31,125 nucleotides of DNA from positions 1 through 31,125 of the forward strand of contig JBHIFI010000023.1 of the NCBI GenBank assembly GCA_046761005.1. Direction: 5' to 3'. Within the stretch, counting starts at the first letter, position 1, and each line of letters starts with the position of its first letter. Origin of the DNA: JAGMCJ01 sp046761005 (GTDB lineage Archaea > Thermoplasmatota > Thermoplasmata > RBG-16-68-12 > JAGMCJ01). Below the pieces are notes generated by a model. That model ran no database searches. It saw only the letters and a list, made by a program, of their open reading frames with translations, and was not told the DNA's origin. This document shows positions 1 through 7,305 of this stretch, in pieces. The translations under genes and the position numbers were made by a program.

Positions 1-102
1 AAGAGGACGAGGGAAAGGAAGAACATGACCGTAGACCCTCCATTCTACATCACCAGAAAATGATAAAGCACTAGATGACCTTACCAGGCTCAGGGTGCTC
101 AG
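1..102. other. Left edge, no gene assigned
   Basis: The frame beginning at base 1 is open for 20 codons to a TGA at 61-63, so this could be the last residues of a gene entering from the left. The peptide is too short to recognise, and another frame is also open through most of the stretch. Bases 64-102 lead into the acyl-CoA dehydrogenase at 103 and hold a GGGTG-like ribosome binding site about 7 bases before its ATG. Confidence 0.2.
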
Positions 103-1251
103 ATGGATTTTGCACTGACGGAAGAGCAGAAGATGCTTCAGAAGATGACAAGGGATTTTGCGCGAGAGGAGATCGAGCCACACATCAGGGAGTGGGAGGA
201 GAATGGGGGCATCCCTCGTGAGATCTTTGACAAGATGGCAAAGCTGGGAATGCTGGGTGCGACCGCTCCTCCAGAGTATGGAGGCAGTGGGATGGACAAT
301 GTGAGCTATCACGTGATGATGGAAGAAATAGCGAGAGTATGCTCTTCTCTGAGGACCGCTATGTCGGTCCACATATCTCTGTGCCAGACCACCATCATGA
401 AGTTCGGGAGTGAGGAGCAGAAGAGGAAATATCTTGCTCCTCTGGCAAAGGGCGAGAAGCTTGGCGCATGGGCGCTCACGGAACCAGATGCGGGCTCCGA
501 TGCCGCCAACCAGAGAACGACTGCAAGGCCAGAAGCGGACAGCTACATCCTCAACGGCACGAAGATGTTCATCAGCAACGGGAGCGTTGCGGACATCGTG
601 ATAATCTTCGCCCGCCTCCCGGGAACGAAGAGGCACGAGGGGCTTTGCCCATTCGTCGTGGAGAAAGGGATGGGCGGCTTCTATCCGGGGACAGTTGAGT
701 CCAACACAAAGCTGGGACTGAGGGCCTCCCCGACCGCCGAACTCATCCTCGAAGACTGCGCTGTGCCCAAGGAGAACCTGGTGGGAAGGGAAGGCCAGGG
801 CTGGGAGATAGCCATGGACATATTGAACCACGGACGTCTGAGTGTCGCAGCAGGCGCAGTTGGAGTGGCTCGTGCCTGCTTGGAAGAGAGCATAGAGTTC
901 GCAAAAGCCAGAGAAGCTTTTGGCAGACCGATTGCTAAGTTCCAGCTGATAAGGGAGATGATAGCGGAGATGGCGATGGGGATAGAGGCGGGACGCCTTC
1001 TCGTCTATAAAGCTGCGAGCCTCGTAGATAGAGGGGAGGATCCGACCCTAGCTGCCTCCGAGGCGAAACTCTTCACAGCGAAGATGGTCATGAAGGCTGC
1101 TGACTATGCTGTCCAGATTCATGGTGGCTATGGATATTCAAGCGAGTATCCCGTTGAGAGGTATTTCCGAGATGCGAAAATCCACGGGATATATGAGGGG
1201 ACCAACCAGATTCAGACACTGGTAATCGCCAGGGAGGTTCTTGGTGAATAA
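103..1251 (+). CDS. Acyl-CoA dehydrogenase (short-chain/butyryl-CoA type)
   Basis: This is an FAD-dependent acyl-CoA dehydrogenase that would introduce the trans-2 double bond in an acyl-CoA and pass electrons to ETF. The 382 residues match the usual family length of about 380. The N-terminal helical domain begins directly at the ATG. The flavin/substrate signature ALTEPDAGSD lies at about residues 124-133, and the C-terminal signature IYEGTNQIQ contains the expected catalytic base, Glu365. The ATG at 103 is preceded by a GGGTG-like ribosome binding site, and the protein starts in the typical family way (MDFALTEEQ). The gene is convergent with the acyl-CoA dehydrogenase-fixC-fixX operon, and etfBA lies about 3.4 kb away, which supports a role in beta-oxidation or branched-chain/short-chain acyl-CoA breakdown. 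The exact chain-length preference cannot be read from sequence. Confidence 0.95.
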   Translation: MDFALTEEQKMLQKMTRDFAREEIEPHIREWEENGGIPREIFDKMAKLGMLGATAPPEYGGSGMDNVSYHVMMEEIARVCSSLRTAMSVHISLCQTTIMKFGSEEQKRKYLAPLAKGEKLGAWALTEPDAGSDAANQRTTARPEADSYILNGTKMFISNGSVADIVIIFARLPGTKRHEGLCPFVVEKGMGGFYPGTVESNTKLGLRASPTAELILEDCAVPKENLVGREGQGWEIAMDILNHGRLSVAAGAVGVARACLEESIEFAKAREAFGRPIAKFQLIREMIAEMAMGIEAGRLLVYKAASLVDRGEDPTLAASEAKLFTAKMVMKAADYAVQIHGGYGYSSEYPVERYFRDAKIHGIYEGTNQIQTLVIAREVLGE

Positions 1252-1540
1252 TCCTGTGAGAAGCGTGGGATGTTCGGATGAGGGTGGACAATTTCATTAG
1301 TCCAAGCAACCCTGTGTCTAGCGGCCGGGCCATTGAGAGGAGTCTAGAGACTAGTGAGTCTTATGCAGCGTCATCCTCTCTGTAGGAATTCTGCCTAATC
1401 TGTCGGGGCAGTCCCGAATATGCCATCACCTCCATGAGCTTATTGCATCTTGAGGACGGCCATTGCGGGAAAAGGTAGCGGGACGCCAAGTCTCTTTCAC
1501 AATCCTCTGTTCGCGGGGCTAAGATGATGCCCTTTAGGGA
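1252..1540. other. Intergenic stretch, no gene seen
   Basis: This is the space between the convergent acyl-CoA dehydrogenase and the fixX side. Stops occur in all frames, and the only open frame on the minus strand is a shadow that runs into the dehydrogenase. I see no RNA gene or convincing repeat. Confidence 0.5.
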
Positions 1541-1783
1541 TCAGGATGAGGGTAACCAGAGCTGGGCAGCCATTTCTTCTTCAAAGGAGAGTCTTCTCTG
1601 TGCTGAAAGGGAGCTAGTGAGCGGCTTGACTTGCGCATCGCCACCAGCCACCCTGATATAGTCAACCATAATCTCACCGATCTTGGGAGCATAGCCATTG
1701 GGAGTGGGGCTGCCTTCACTGAGTGCCTCCAAGCACAGCTCGCCATTCCTCACGCACTCGGTTGCATCTCTGTCTGAAAGCAC
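1541..1783 (-). CDS. Possible small protein downstream of fixX (doubtful)
   Basis: A GTG-initiated frame of 80 residues starts 10 bases after the fixX stop on the same strand. The middle (about residues 9-50, including the segment IGEIMVDYIRVAGG) has a protein-like composition, but I do not recognise a family. There is no clear ribosome binding site, no membrane segment and no cysteine cluster. The position suggests a fourth operon member. It may equally be a decayed fragment or a chance open frame. Confidence 0.25.
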   Translation of the reverse strand: MLSDRDATECVRNGELCLEALSEGSPTPNGYAPKIGEIMVDYIRVAGGDAQVKPLTSSLSAQRRLSFEEEMAAQLWLPSS

Positions 1784-1793
1784 CTACGTCTCA

Positions 1794-2072
1794 TCATCCG
1801 AACCTGTATTCAACCCCGAACCCACCTCTAGGGTGACTCCAGTTGAGAGCGCATTCTACACATGAGATCAAGCAGGTGCCGCACTCAAGACAGCCCTCGT
1901 AGTTGAAATTAACGTCGCCCTTATCGTCAAGAGTGAAGAGATGCGATGGGCACACCCTCAGGCAGGGCTTATCGTCACATCGCCTGCAGACCTTCTTGTC
2001 GATCGTTATATGGGCTTCCTTGTCCAGCTTGTAGACATTGAGCGCAAGTTTCTGCTCCATGCTCAAAGCCAT
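1794..2072 (-). CDS. fixX: FixX-like ferredoxin partner of ETF:quinone oxidoreductase
   Basis: This is a small iron-sulfur protein that supplies the Fe-S centre for the FixC flavoprotein, so that FixCX together equal ETF:quinone oxidoreductase. The C-terminal half shows the FixX hallmark CLECGTC and ends in GGFGVEYRFG. From the chosen start it is 92 residues with cysteines at 29, 32, 37, 41 and 61, 64, 67, 71: two complete four-cysteine sets, where many FixX proteins keep only one. The ATG at 2072 (MALSMEQK) is preferred because a GGAGG lies 8 bases before it. An ATG at 2087 has no ribosome binding site, and one at 2060 is also possible. The gene overlaps the 3' end of fixC by 10 bases, so the two are probably translationally coupled. 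Confidence 0.9.
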   Translation of the reverse strand: MALSMEQKLALNVYKLDKEAHITIDKKVCRRCDDKPCLRVCPSHLFTLDDKGDVNFNYEGCLECGTCLISCVECALNWSHPRGGFGVEYRFG

Positions 2073-3334
2073 CTCCACGCCCTCCACATGTCTATGAGTA
2101 TCTTCATCAGACCGCCCCTGAGGATCTCGTCGCCAGAAATCTCCCTCACACCTTCTTTAGGCATGTCAGTGAAGGAGAAGAGCCTCTTCAGGAATCTGCT
2201 GGCAAGCGCAGGATAGTACTCGTATATCCTCTCGTTTTTCAGGAACTCCTGAGCCTTACTGAACCTTTCCATGTCGCCAAGCACGAAACTCCCGCGCAGG
2301 GTATCATCGTAGCCGCTCAGCGAATCCTTGGAGAAATCGCCGCTCCTGACAGCCCTTTTTGCGGTTTCTGCCGCGTGAAAGCCTGACGCGATGGCGGAGT
2401 CCATTCCTCTCACCGCATAACCGATGTTCATGGAGAGACAGGCAGCATCCCCCAGGAGGAGCACCCTGTCACCATACAGTCTTGGTATATGCTTCACATC
2501 GAACTCGGGTATCATGCGCGCTGAATACTCAACGCTGTTGCCCCCTCTTATGAGATTCTTGACAGGGTTGCTGGATTTAAAATCCTCCATGAACTCATGA
2601 ACCCGAATATCACTCCTCATTGCAGCGCCTATGTTTGCCACGCAACCCAAGGATATGGATTCCCTGTTCGTATAGAGAAACCCGCCGCCCTGAACGCCTT
2701 TTGTAACACTGCCCACGAAGATGGCGGCGCAACCCTCATCCTCGCCCACCCCAAACTTCCCATCAATGCTCTTACTGTCCATCTCTATGATCTCCTTGAC
2801 GCCTACTGCGTAGTGCTTCGGTTCCCTCCTCGAAATGAGACCCATCTTGCTCGCGAGGACTGAGGGAGAGCCCTCTGCAATGAGTACCATATCGCATTCT
2901 ACGTCAGCGCCACCAGCGTTCACCGTAGCGCCTTCATCGCCTACCGATATTGAATCGACCCTTGTCTTTGGCACAATCGTGGCACCTACCTCCTCTGCCC
3001 TGGAGGAGAGCCATCTGTCGAATGTGCCTCTCAGAACTGTGTAGCTCTCGCATGCCCCGCCCTCATCTTCGAAGGAGATGGATACGCTGCCCCTCCCGTC
3101 CATGAGCGTTATCGTTTCCCTCGACACACTCCTCTCGAATGGCGCATGATTCCATAGCTCGGACATCATCTTCTTCACAGGCTCAATGTAGAGCCTTCCT
3201 CCTGTCATGCTCTTCGATCCCGGATAGGAACCGCGCTCGAGGACGAGCACATCCACGCCTTCCTTAGCAAGACGATAGGCGGCGCTCAACCCGGAAAGAC
3301 CTGCGCCGGCTACGATGCAGTCAAACCTCTCCAT
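2063..3334 (-). CDS. fixC: FixC-like electron-transfer flavoprotein:quinone oxidoreductase
   Basis: This is an FAD-dependent oxidoreductase of the geranylgeranyl-reductase/FixC superfamily. It would accept electrons from reduced ETF and deliver them to membrane quinone. The 423 residues begin with a dinucleotide-binding Rossmann motif, GAGLSG (10-15), followed by an acidic strand end (VLVLERG). The second FAD motif, LLLGDAA, sits near residues 290-296, and the protein ends in a Trp-rich tail. It lacks the C-terminal Fe-S domain of the fused eukaryotic enzyme; that part is encoded separately by the overlapping fixX. The start is 8 bases downstream of the preceding acyl-CoA dehydrogenase stop and has a GGTG ribosome binding site about 6 bases upstream. 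The gene order dehydrogenase-fixC-fixX, diverging from etfBA, strongly supports the role. Confidence 0.92.
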   Translation of the reverse strand: MERFDCIVAGAGLSGLSAAYRLAKEGVDVLVLERGSYPGSKSMTGGRLYIEPVKKMMSELWNHAPFERSVSRETITLMDGRGSVSISFEDEGGACESYTVLRGTFDRWLSSRAEEVGATIVPKTRVDSISVGDEGATVNAGGADVECDMVLIAEGSPSVLASKMGLISRREPKHYAVGVKEIIEMDSKSIDGKFGVGEDEGCAAIFVGSVTKGVQGGGFLYTNRESISLGCVANIGAAMRSDIRVHEFMEDFKSSNPVKNLIRGGNSVEYSARMIPEFDVKHIPRLYGDRVLLLGDAACLSMNIGYAVRGMDSAIASGFHAAETAKRAVRSGDFSKDSLSGYDDTLRGSFVLGDMERFSKAQEFLKNERIYEYYPALASRFLKRLFSFTDMPKEGVREISGDEILRGGLMKILIDMWRAWRWL

Positions 3335-3342
3335 GGCTGCAC

Positions 3343-4539
3343 CTATTTGTAAGGAATGAACTCCTTACCCAGAAGCTCTCGGCCAAGAATGACCTTCATT
3401 ATGTTGAGAGCGCCTTCAGCGCCAACGATATACGATGTAACACCCCGCAACCCCATCTCCAGGTCGACATCCTTTGTATACCCAGCAGCGCCATACCATA
3501 TCATAGCCTTCTTTATCGTCTCAAATGCTATCTGTGGTGCGTAGAGCTTGACAGCTGTTGCTGTCTTGGTGATCTCAGAAACCTTGCTCTTGTCATCTCC
3601 GTACTCATCTATCAGCCATGCAGCCTTGAGAACAGTGTTCTTGGCCATCTCCACTTGGGCGTATTGCTCTGCGAGCTCGAACTGGATGCCCTCGAACTTG
3701 CCAAGAGGTCTTCCAAACGCCTTCCTCTCCTTGATGTATTCCATACCGATCTCAAGGCCTCTCTCTGATGCGCCTATACATGCAGCAGCGACAAGAGTCC
3801 TGGCGATATCGAAGCCAGACATGAGGTGGTAGAACCCGCGGTTCTCCTCGCCCAAAAGATAGTGCTTTGGTATCTTCGCATCGCTGTACGATATTCCTCC
3901 GGTCGATATGCCCATCCTTCCCATATCAGAATACAGAGTCGTGGTTATGCCTTCTGTGGCTATGGGCACATAGAAGAAGCTCATCCCCCTGTGTCCGAGT
4001 TCAGGCTTTGTGCGTGCTATCGTGAGATGTCCACCTCCCATGCGTTTCGCCTCCTTGACGCCGCTGATATAGGCTTTCTCACCGTTGAGCGTATAGCCAT
4101 CGTTTGTCGGCTTGGCAGTCGTCTTCACATTGGCAACGTCAGAGCCCCCTCCAGGCTCTGTTGTGGCAATCCCCATGAACGCCCTTGCCCTGTACACCCC
4201 TGGCAGCACCTCCTTCTTCGCCTCCTCTGTTCCGTATTTTGCCAGAACGAGAGACCATCCCGCCTCAAGAAGATAGAAGACAGCTGTCGCCATGCTGATA
4301 TCTCCTCTGCCTATCTCGATAGCGGCGAGCGTCGCCATCATCATTGAGCCTCCAGGACCTCCGTAATCCTCGGGAATGGTGATCCCGAGAAGGCCGAGTT
4401 CAGCCATTCCGTCTAGCACATCCTGAGGTATCTCCCCCTTCGTGTCTATCTCCCTCGACCTGGGCATCAGCTTCTTCTCGCAGAACTCCCTCACGGTCCT
4501 CTGAAACAGCTCCTCATCCTCTGTCAGATCGAAGTTCAT
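3343..4539 (-). CDS. Acyl-CoA dehydrogenase, second paralog
   Basis: This is an FAD-dependent acyl-CoA dehydrogenase of 398 residues from the ATG at 4539. That start is chosen because the family begins there (MNFDLTEDEE) and a GAGGGGA ribosome binding site lies about 5 bases upstream. The frame stays open further upstream to 4707, but that extension crosses the divergent promoter and is out of character. The signature TTEPGGGSDVAN replaces the usual TEPDAGSD, and the C-terminal signature reads GAEGALNI instead of YEGTNQI. Glu375 still occupies the catalytic-base position. The sequence is clearly diverged from the dehydrogenase at 103-1251, so it probably has a different substrate. It is the first gene of an operon with fixC and fixX, so its electrons are likely to enter that ETF/FixCX route. 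Confidence 0.93.
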   Translation of the reverse strand: MNFDLTEDEELFQRTVREFCEKKLMPRSREIDTKGEIPQDVLDGMAELGLLGITIPEDYGGPGGSMMMATLAAIEIGRGDISMATAVFYLLEAGWSLVLAKYGTEEAKKEVLPGVYRARAFMGIATTEPGGGSDVANVKTTAKPTNDGYTLNGEKAYISGVKEAKRMGGGHLTIARTKPELGHRGMSFFYVPIATEGITTTLYSDMGRMGISTGGISYSDAKIPKHYLLGEENRGFYHLMSGFDIARTLVAAACIGASERGLEIGMEYIKERKAFGRPLGKFEGIQFELAEQYAQVEMAKNTVLKAAWLIDEYGDDKSKVSEITKTATAVKLYAPQIAFETIKKAMIWYGAAGYTKDVDLEMGLRGVTSYIVGAEGALNIMKVILGRELLGKEFIPYK

Positions 4540-4560
4540 GTCGTCCCCTCTTGCGCTTGG

Positions 4561-4620
4561 TATAGATGAGCCGCTATAAAGACTTCGCAGACGCGTGTCG
4601 CTCGCGCGCCATCTATATAT
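4561..4620. promoter_or_regulatory. Divergent promoter pair between acyl-CoA dehydrogenase and etfBA
   Basis: The 103-base gap between the two divergent operons carries the same box, ATCTATA, on both strands: plus strand 4611-4617 (extended to ATCTATATAT) and minus strand 4567-4561. Each is centred about 25-29 bases before the start codon it faces (4643 on +, 4539 on -), the usual archaeal TATA spacing for leaderless or very short-leader transcripts. A second minus-strand candidate, CTTTATAG (4581-4574), would instead give a leader of about 12 bases containing the GAGGGGA site. The start points are inferred. Confidence 0.6.
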
Positions 4621-4642
4621 TGCGGGGTGCATACGCGACGGC

Positions 4643-5407
4643 ATGCACATAGTCGCGGCGGTGAAGGAGGCCGTGGATGTTGACCACATCAAGATAGATT
4701 CGGCCACGCTCGAGCCGGTGCTTCACCTCGCCCCCCTGCAGATCGAAGAGCTCAGCAGGAATGCGCTCGAGGCTGCCATTCAGCTGAGGGAGGGGAACGG
4801 CGGCAAGGTGACGGCGCTCTCCTTCTCTAGAGAGACGATAAGGAAGACGATAAAGGAGGCCCTCGCCATGGGCGCAGATGAGGGCGTGATCGTTACATCG
4901 GAAATGGAGCCCGGCCCGGACGTGACGGCGCGCGTGCTCGGTGCCGTTCTCAGGGGGATGGAGTTCGACCTCCTCATTCTCGGCGAGGGCTCTGCCGACA
5001 ACTACTCGTGCCAGGTGGGTCCGAGGTTGGGCGAGATGCTGGACATGCCACTGGCGACCTACGTGCGCGAGATCGAGGTAGCGGACAACGGACTGATGTG
5101 CGTTCGCGACATGGAGGAGTGCCGCGAGGCCGTCCTTCTCCCCACTCCGTCGATCATCACGGTGACGAACGAGATAAACGAGCCCAGGCTGCCATCGCTG
5201 CCCGCGATACTGAAGGCCTCCAAGAAGCCCCTGAGGGAGATTCGCCTGAGCGAGCTGGGGATACCCGAGGAATCCCTCCGTCCCACGGTGGAGGTGAGGA
5301 GCAACAAGGCGCCCGTGATTGACAGGAAGAGGGTCGTCTTCGAAGGCGAACTCGACGAGGTCGTCTCGGAGATGGCCTCGGCCATCGCGAGGGAGGTGGC
5401 GAGGTAG
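4643..5407 (+). CDS. etfB: Electron transfer flavoprotein, beta subunit
   Basis: This is the beta subunit of the heterodimeric ETF that collects electrons from acyl-CoA dehydrogenases; this subunit normally binds AMP. The protein is 254 residues, the usual length. It opens with the family pattern MHIVAAVKEAVD, and a region near residues 100-130 (DLLILGEGSADN...QVGPRLGEML) matches the nucleotide-binding fold of EtfB. The ATG at 4643 is chosen over an upstream in-frame codon at 4595 because homology starts here and the TATA-like box at 4611-4620 would place transcription start at this ATG. etfA follows after a single base. The gene is visibly richer in G and C, especially at third codon positions, than most neighbours. 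Confidence 0.94.
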   Translation: MHIVAAVKEAVDVDHIKIDSATLEPVLHLAPLQIEELSRNALEAAIQLREGNGGKVTALSFSRETIRKTIKEALAMGADEGVIVTSEMEPGPDVTARVLGAVLRGMEFDLLILGEGSADNYSCQVGPRLGEMLDMPLATYVREIEVADNGLMCVRDMEECREAVLLPTPSIITVTNEINEPRLPSLPAILKASKKPLREIRLSELGIPEESLRPTVEVRSNKAPVIDRKRVVFEGELDEVVSEMASAIAREVAR

Positions 5408-5408
5408 C

Positions 5409-6350
5409 ATGCCCGTGCTCGTGCACTCCGAGAAGGAGGATGTCGCCCTCGAGCTGCTCTCAAAGGCGAGGCAGCTGTGGAGCGACGACATCCTGGGTGT
5501 CGTCCCTCTGCACGATGCCAAGGTGAGAGCGGGCGGGTACTTCGGCTTCGGTGCGGACGTTGTCTATGCGGTCTCTCCTTCACCGTCGGGTGCGTCGCAG
5601 TGCGCGCGTGCTCTTCACCAGATCATCGAAGGCGAGGGCTTCGACCTCGTCCTCGTGGGCTCCACGAGACCCGGCAAGGAGGTCTCCTCCAGGCTTGCTC
5701 AGAGGATCGGCTGCGCCTGCATCACGGATGCCATAGACTTGAGGGTCGAGGGCAGGCAGGTTCTCGCGGATAGATACGCACTCGCGGGTAACACCGTCGC
5801 GACGGAGCTCGTCCTCTCCGATCGGGGCGTGATATCCATTCTCCCACACTCCTTCCAGAAGGTGGAGAGCCCGAGGGAGGGCAGGGTCGTCGACTTCAGA
5901 GCAGACGTGGGCGAGGAGAGGGCGAAGGTCGTGGAGAGGAGGGAGAAGGTGAGCGAGGACGTGATGATCGAGGACGCCGATATCATAGTCGGCGTGGGAA
6001 AGGGCTTCGCCAGGAGGGAGGACCTCGAGATGGCCTTCGAGCTGGCGAGGGCACTCGGGGGCGAGGTTGGCTGCACGCGTCCCCTCGCCGTCGACTACGG
6101 CTGGCTGTCCGAGAACAGGGGCATAGGGTTGTCCTCGAAGAGGGTGAGCCCAAAGCTCTACATCGCGATAGGGGTGTCGGGTCAGATACAGCACACGGTC
6201 GGCGTGATGAGGTCAAAGACGATCATGGCGATAAACAGGGACGGCGAGGCGCCCATATTCGCAATAGCCGACTATGGCATTGTCGGTGACCTTTATAGGT
6301 TGGTTCCGCATCTCACGGAAAGCGTCAGGAAACTGATGAGCGGCGAGTAA
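5409..6350 (+). CDS. etfA: Electron transfer flavoprotein, alpha subunit
   Basis: This is the alpha subunit of ETF, carrying the FAD that shuttles electrons from acyl-CoA dehydrogenases to FixCX. It has 313 residues, typical for the family. The FAD-binding C-terminal domain starts near residue 190 (DIIVGVGKGF) and contains GVSGQIQHTVG at 255-265, then the INRD (275-278) and PIFAIADYGIVGDL segments that are diagnostic of EtfA. The start at 5409 lies one base after the etfB stop, so the pair is an operon. An upstream open frame from 5319 is only overlap with etfB. It shares etfB's high G+C codon use. No bifurcation-specific extra domain is visible, so an ordinary oxidative ETF is the likely role. 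Confidence 0.94.
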   Translation: MPVLVHSEKEDVALELLSKARQLWSDDILGVVPLHDAKVRAGGYFGFGADVVYAVSPSPSGASQCARALHQIIEGEGFDLVLVGSTRPGKEVSSRLAQRIGCACITDAIDLRVEGRQVLADRYALAGNTVATELVLSDRGVISILPHSFQKVESPREGRVVDFRADVGEERAKVVERREKVSEDVMIEDADIIVGVGKGFARREDLEMAFELARALGGEVGCTRPLAVDYGWLSENRGIGLSSKRVSPKLYIAIGVSGQIQHTVGVMRSKTIMAINRDGEAPIFAIADYGIVGDLYRLVPHLTESVRKLMSGE

Positions 6351-6585
6351 ATCGCCTCCCCAAGATCAGTTAATGCCAAGCTGCGTAGAACTGGGAGCGC
6401 CCTCCACACTCTCGTATTCTTGAGGATGATATGAGACCAGTCATACCGGCCTCGCCGGAAGAGGTCGAGCGGGCGAGTGTCTCTCAGCCCACTGCTTCGC
6501 GCAATCACTGCGGGAGGTCGGTGGTCCCAAAGACAGCGGAAAGTATCAAGATGTCCTCCTCCATCCCCTGTGCAGTGATGAGAAA
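6351..6585. other. Spacer after etfA
   Basis: No recognisable gene. The reading frame of the small gene at 6586 is open back to 6430, but the upstream part does not look like protein. A perfect 5-bp hairpin, CCGGC-CTC-GCCGG, lies at 6446-6458, too far from the etfA stop to call a terminator. Confidence 0.35.
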
Positions 6586-6747
6586 ATGGAAGTGACGCTG
6601 ACGTTCAGCTACAAGAGGGATACGAAGAGAACATACAGGTTCCAGGAGGAGTCCGATAACCCAATCGTTGGGACGCTCTACGTTCAGAAGAGGGCGTTCA
6701 AGTCCAGGCCGGAGAGGATAGAGGTAACGCTTAAGGCAAAGGTCTGA
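6586..6747 (+). CDS. Small conserved-looking protein, 53 residues
   Basis: This short gene encodes 53 residues, beginning MEVTLTFSYKRDTKRTYRF and ending in IEVTLKAKV. The pattern is an initial beta strand, TK.TYRF, an acidic turn, IVGTLYVQK and a final strand IEVTL. It resembles a widespread family of very small uncharacterised proteins that I recall from bacteria and archaea, in which a variant of TKNTYRY...GTLYVQK is conserved. I cannot name a family accession or function. The ATG at 6586 has a GTGAT ribosome-binding-like sequence 7 bases upstream. The composition predicts a compact beta-rich fold without membrane segments or metal ligands. It sits alone between etfA and a decayed region, and its intactness there suggests selection. 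Confidence 0.6.
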   Translation: MEVTLTFSYKRDTKRTYRFQEESDNPIVGTLYVQKRAFKSRPERIEVTLKAKV

Positions 6748-7116
6748 TGGCGGCGGGTGTTTCACTCTCCGGCCGACCTCTGCGAGCGAGCTTGCGGGCC
6801 GCCAACTAAAAGGGGATAGCTGAGGATTTGTTCTCGCGCTTCGCGCCGATACCGCATCGGAGCGACAAATCTCTCGAAATGAGGCGGATTACCCGGACTT
6901 ACATTTTCGACACGAATAGATATCGGGACTTACAGAGATGGGAAACATGAGTGCCCCGGAAGAATGCGGGAACTTCGCGAATTGTATCTTCTCTAGCGAG
7001 GAAACAAGCAAGGAGAAGCAAGGGACAAGCAAGGATGTAGCAAGGAAGAAGCAAGCGAGGAGCAAGAAAACAGCAACCGACTTCGCGGGAAAGGAGGGAC
7101 ACGGGAGCGTCCAGGT
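6748..7116. other. Gene-poor, decayed-looking stretch
   Basis: No intact gene is supported. Open frames on both strands overlap each other and have biased, non-protein-like composition. The stretch holds a 9-base direct repeat GGACTTACA (6895-6903 and 6926-6934) and the AGCAAG repeat listed separately. Together with the PKD remnant downstream it looks like residue of a former surface-protein locus. Confidence 0.4.
7007..7076. repeat. Imperfect tandem repeat, AGCAAG core, period about 11 bases
   Basis: The core AGCAAG starts at 7007, 7017, 7028, 7039, 7050 and 7061, with a degenerate AGCAA at 7072. The spacings are 10, 11, 11, 11, 11 and 11 bases. The bases between copies are mostly purines on the plus strand. 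The period is not a multiple of three, so the repeat is a DNA-level pattern and not a protein repeat. Confidence 0.75.
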
Positions 7117-7305
7117 CCTCGTTCGGAGAACGGCAGGACCGGTGGCGAATGCGGGGCAAACGTGCTCGTTGGAAGGGGAGAGAGTTTCACGCTGGACGGC
7201 TCGGGCTCATCCAATGATGTCGGCATAACGGACTACCTCTGGCTCCTTAATGGCACGATCATCGTGCCCACCGCGGACGCGACGGATGCCTGGATCTGGC
7301 GGTAA
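7117..7305 (+). pseudogene. Frameshifted PKD-domain remnant
   Basis: The stretch encodes a recognisable piece of a PKD (polycystic kidney disease-like, immunoglobulin-fold) domain, but split over two frames. One frame gives GPVANAGQT (about 7135-7161). The next frame continues VLVGRGESFTLDGSGSSN from 7162, then DVGITDYLW, and hits a TAA at 7303-7305. In intact PKD domains PVANAG is followed within a few residues by V.VGE..TLDGSGS...D.GI..Y.W, so the two halves belong together and a one-base shift near 7160-7162 separates them. No start codon, signal peptide or further domain can be joined to it. This is most simply the corpse of a secreted surface protein gene. Confidence 0.65.

Noticed and set aside
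4540..4707. Upstream in-frame extension of the second acyl-CoA dehydrogenase
   Set aside because: It crosses the divergent promoter and the etfB start, is not family-like, and the ATG at 4539 has a strong ribosome binding site.
4613..5583. Long open frames on the minus strand opposite etfBA
   Set aside because: These are shadows caused by the G+C-rich codon use of etfB and etfA; no family or start signal supports them.
6446..6458. Hairpin as an etfA terminator
   Set aside because: It is about 95 bases past the stop, has no T-run after it, and archaeal termination does not usually need a hairpin.
7007..7076. Possible CRISPR or minisatellite array
   Set aside because: The units are only about 11 bases with no unique spacers of CRISPR size; it is kept as a short tandem repeat only.
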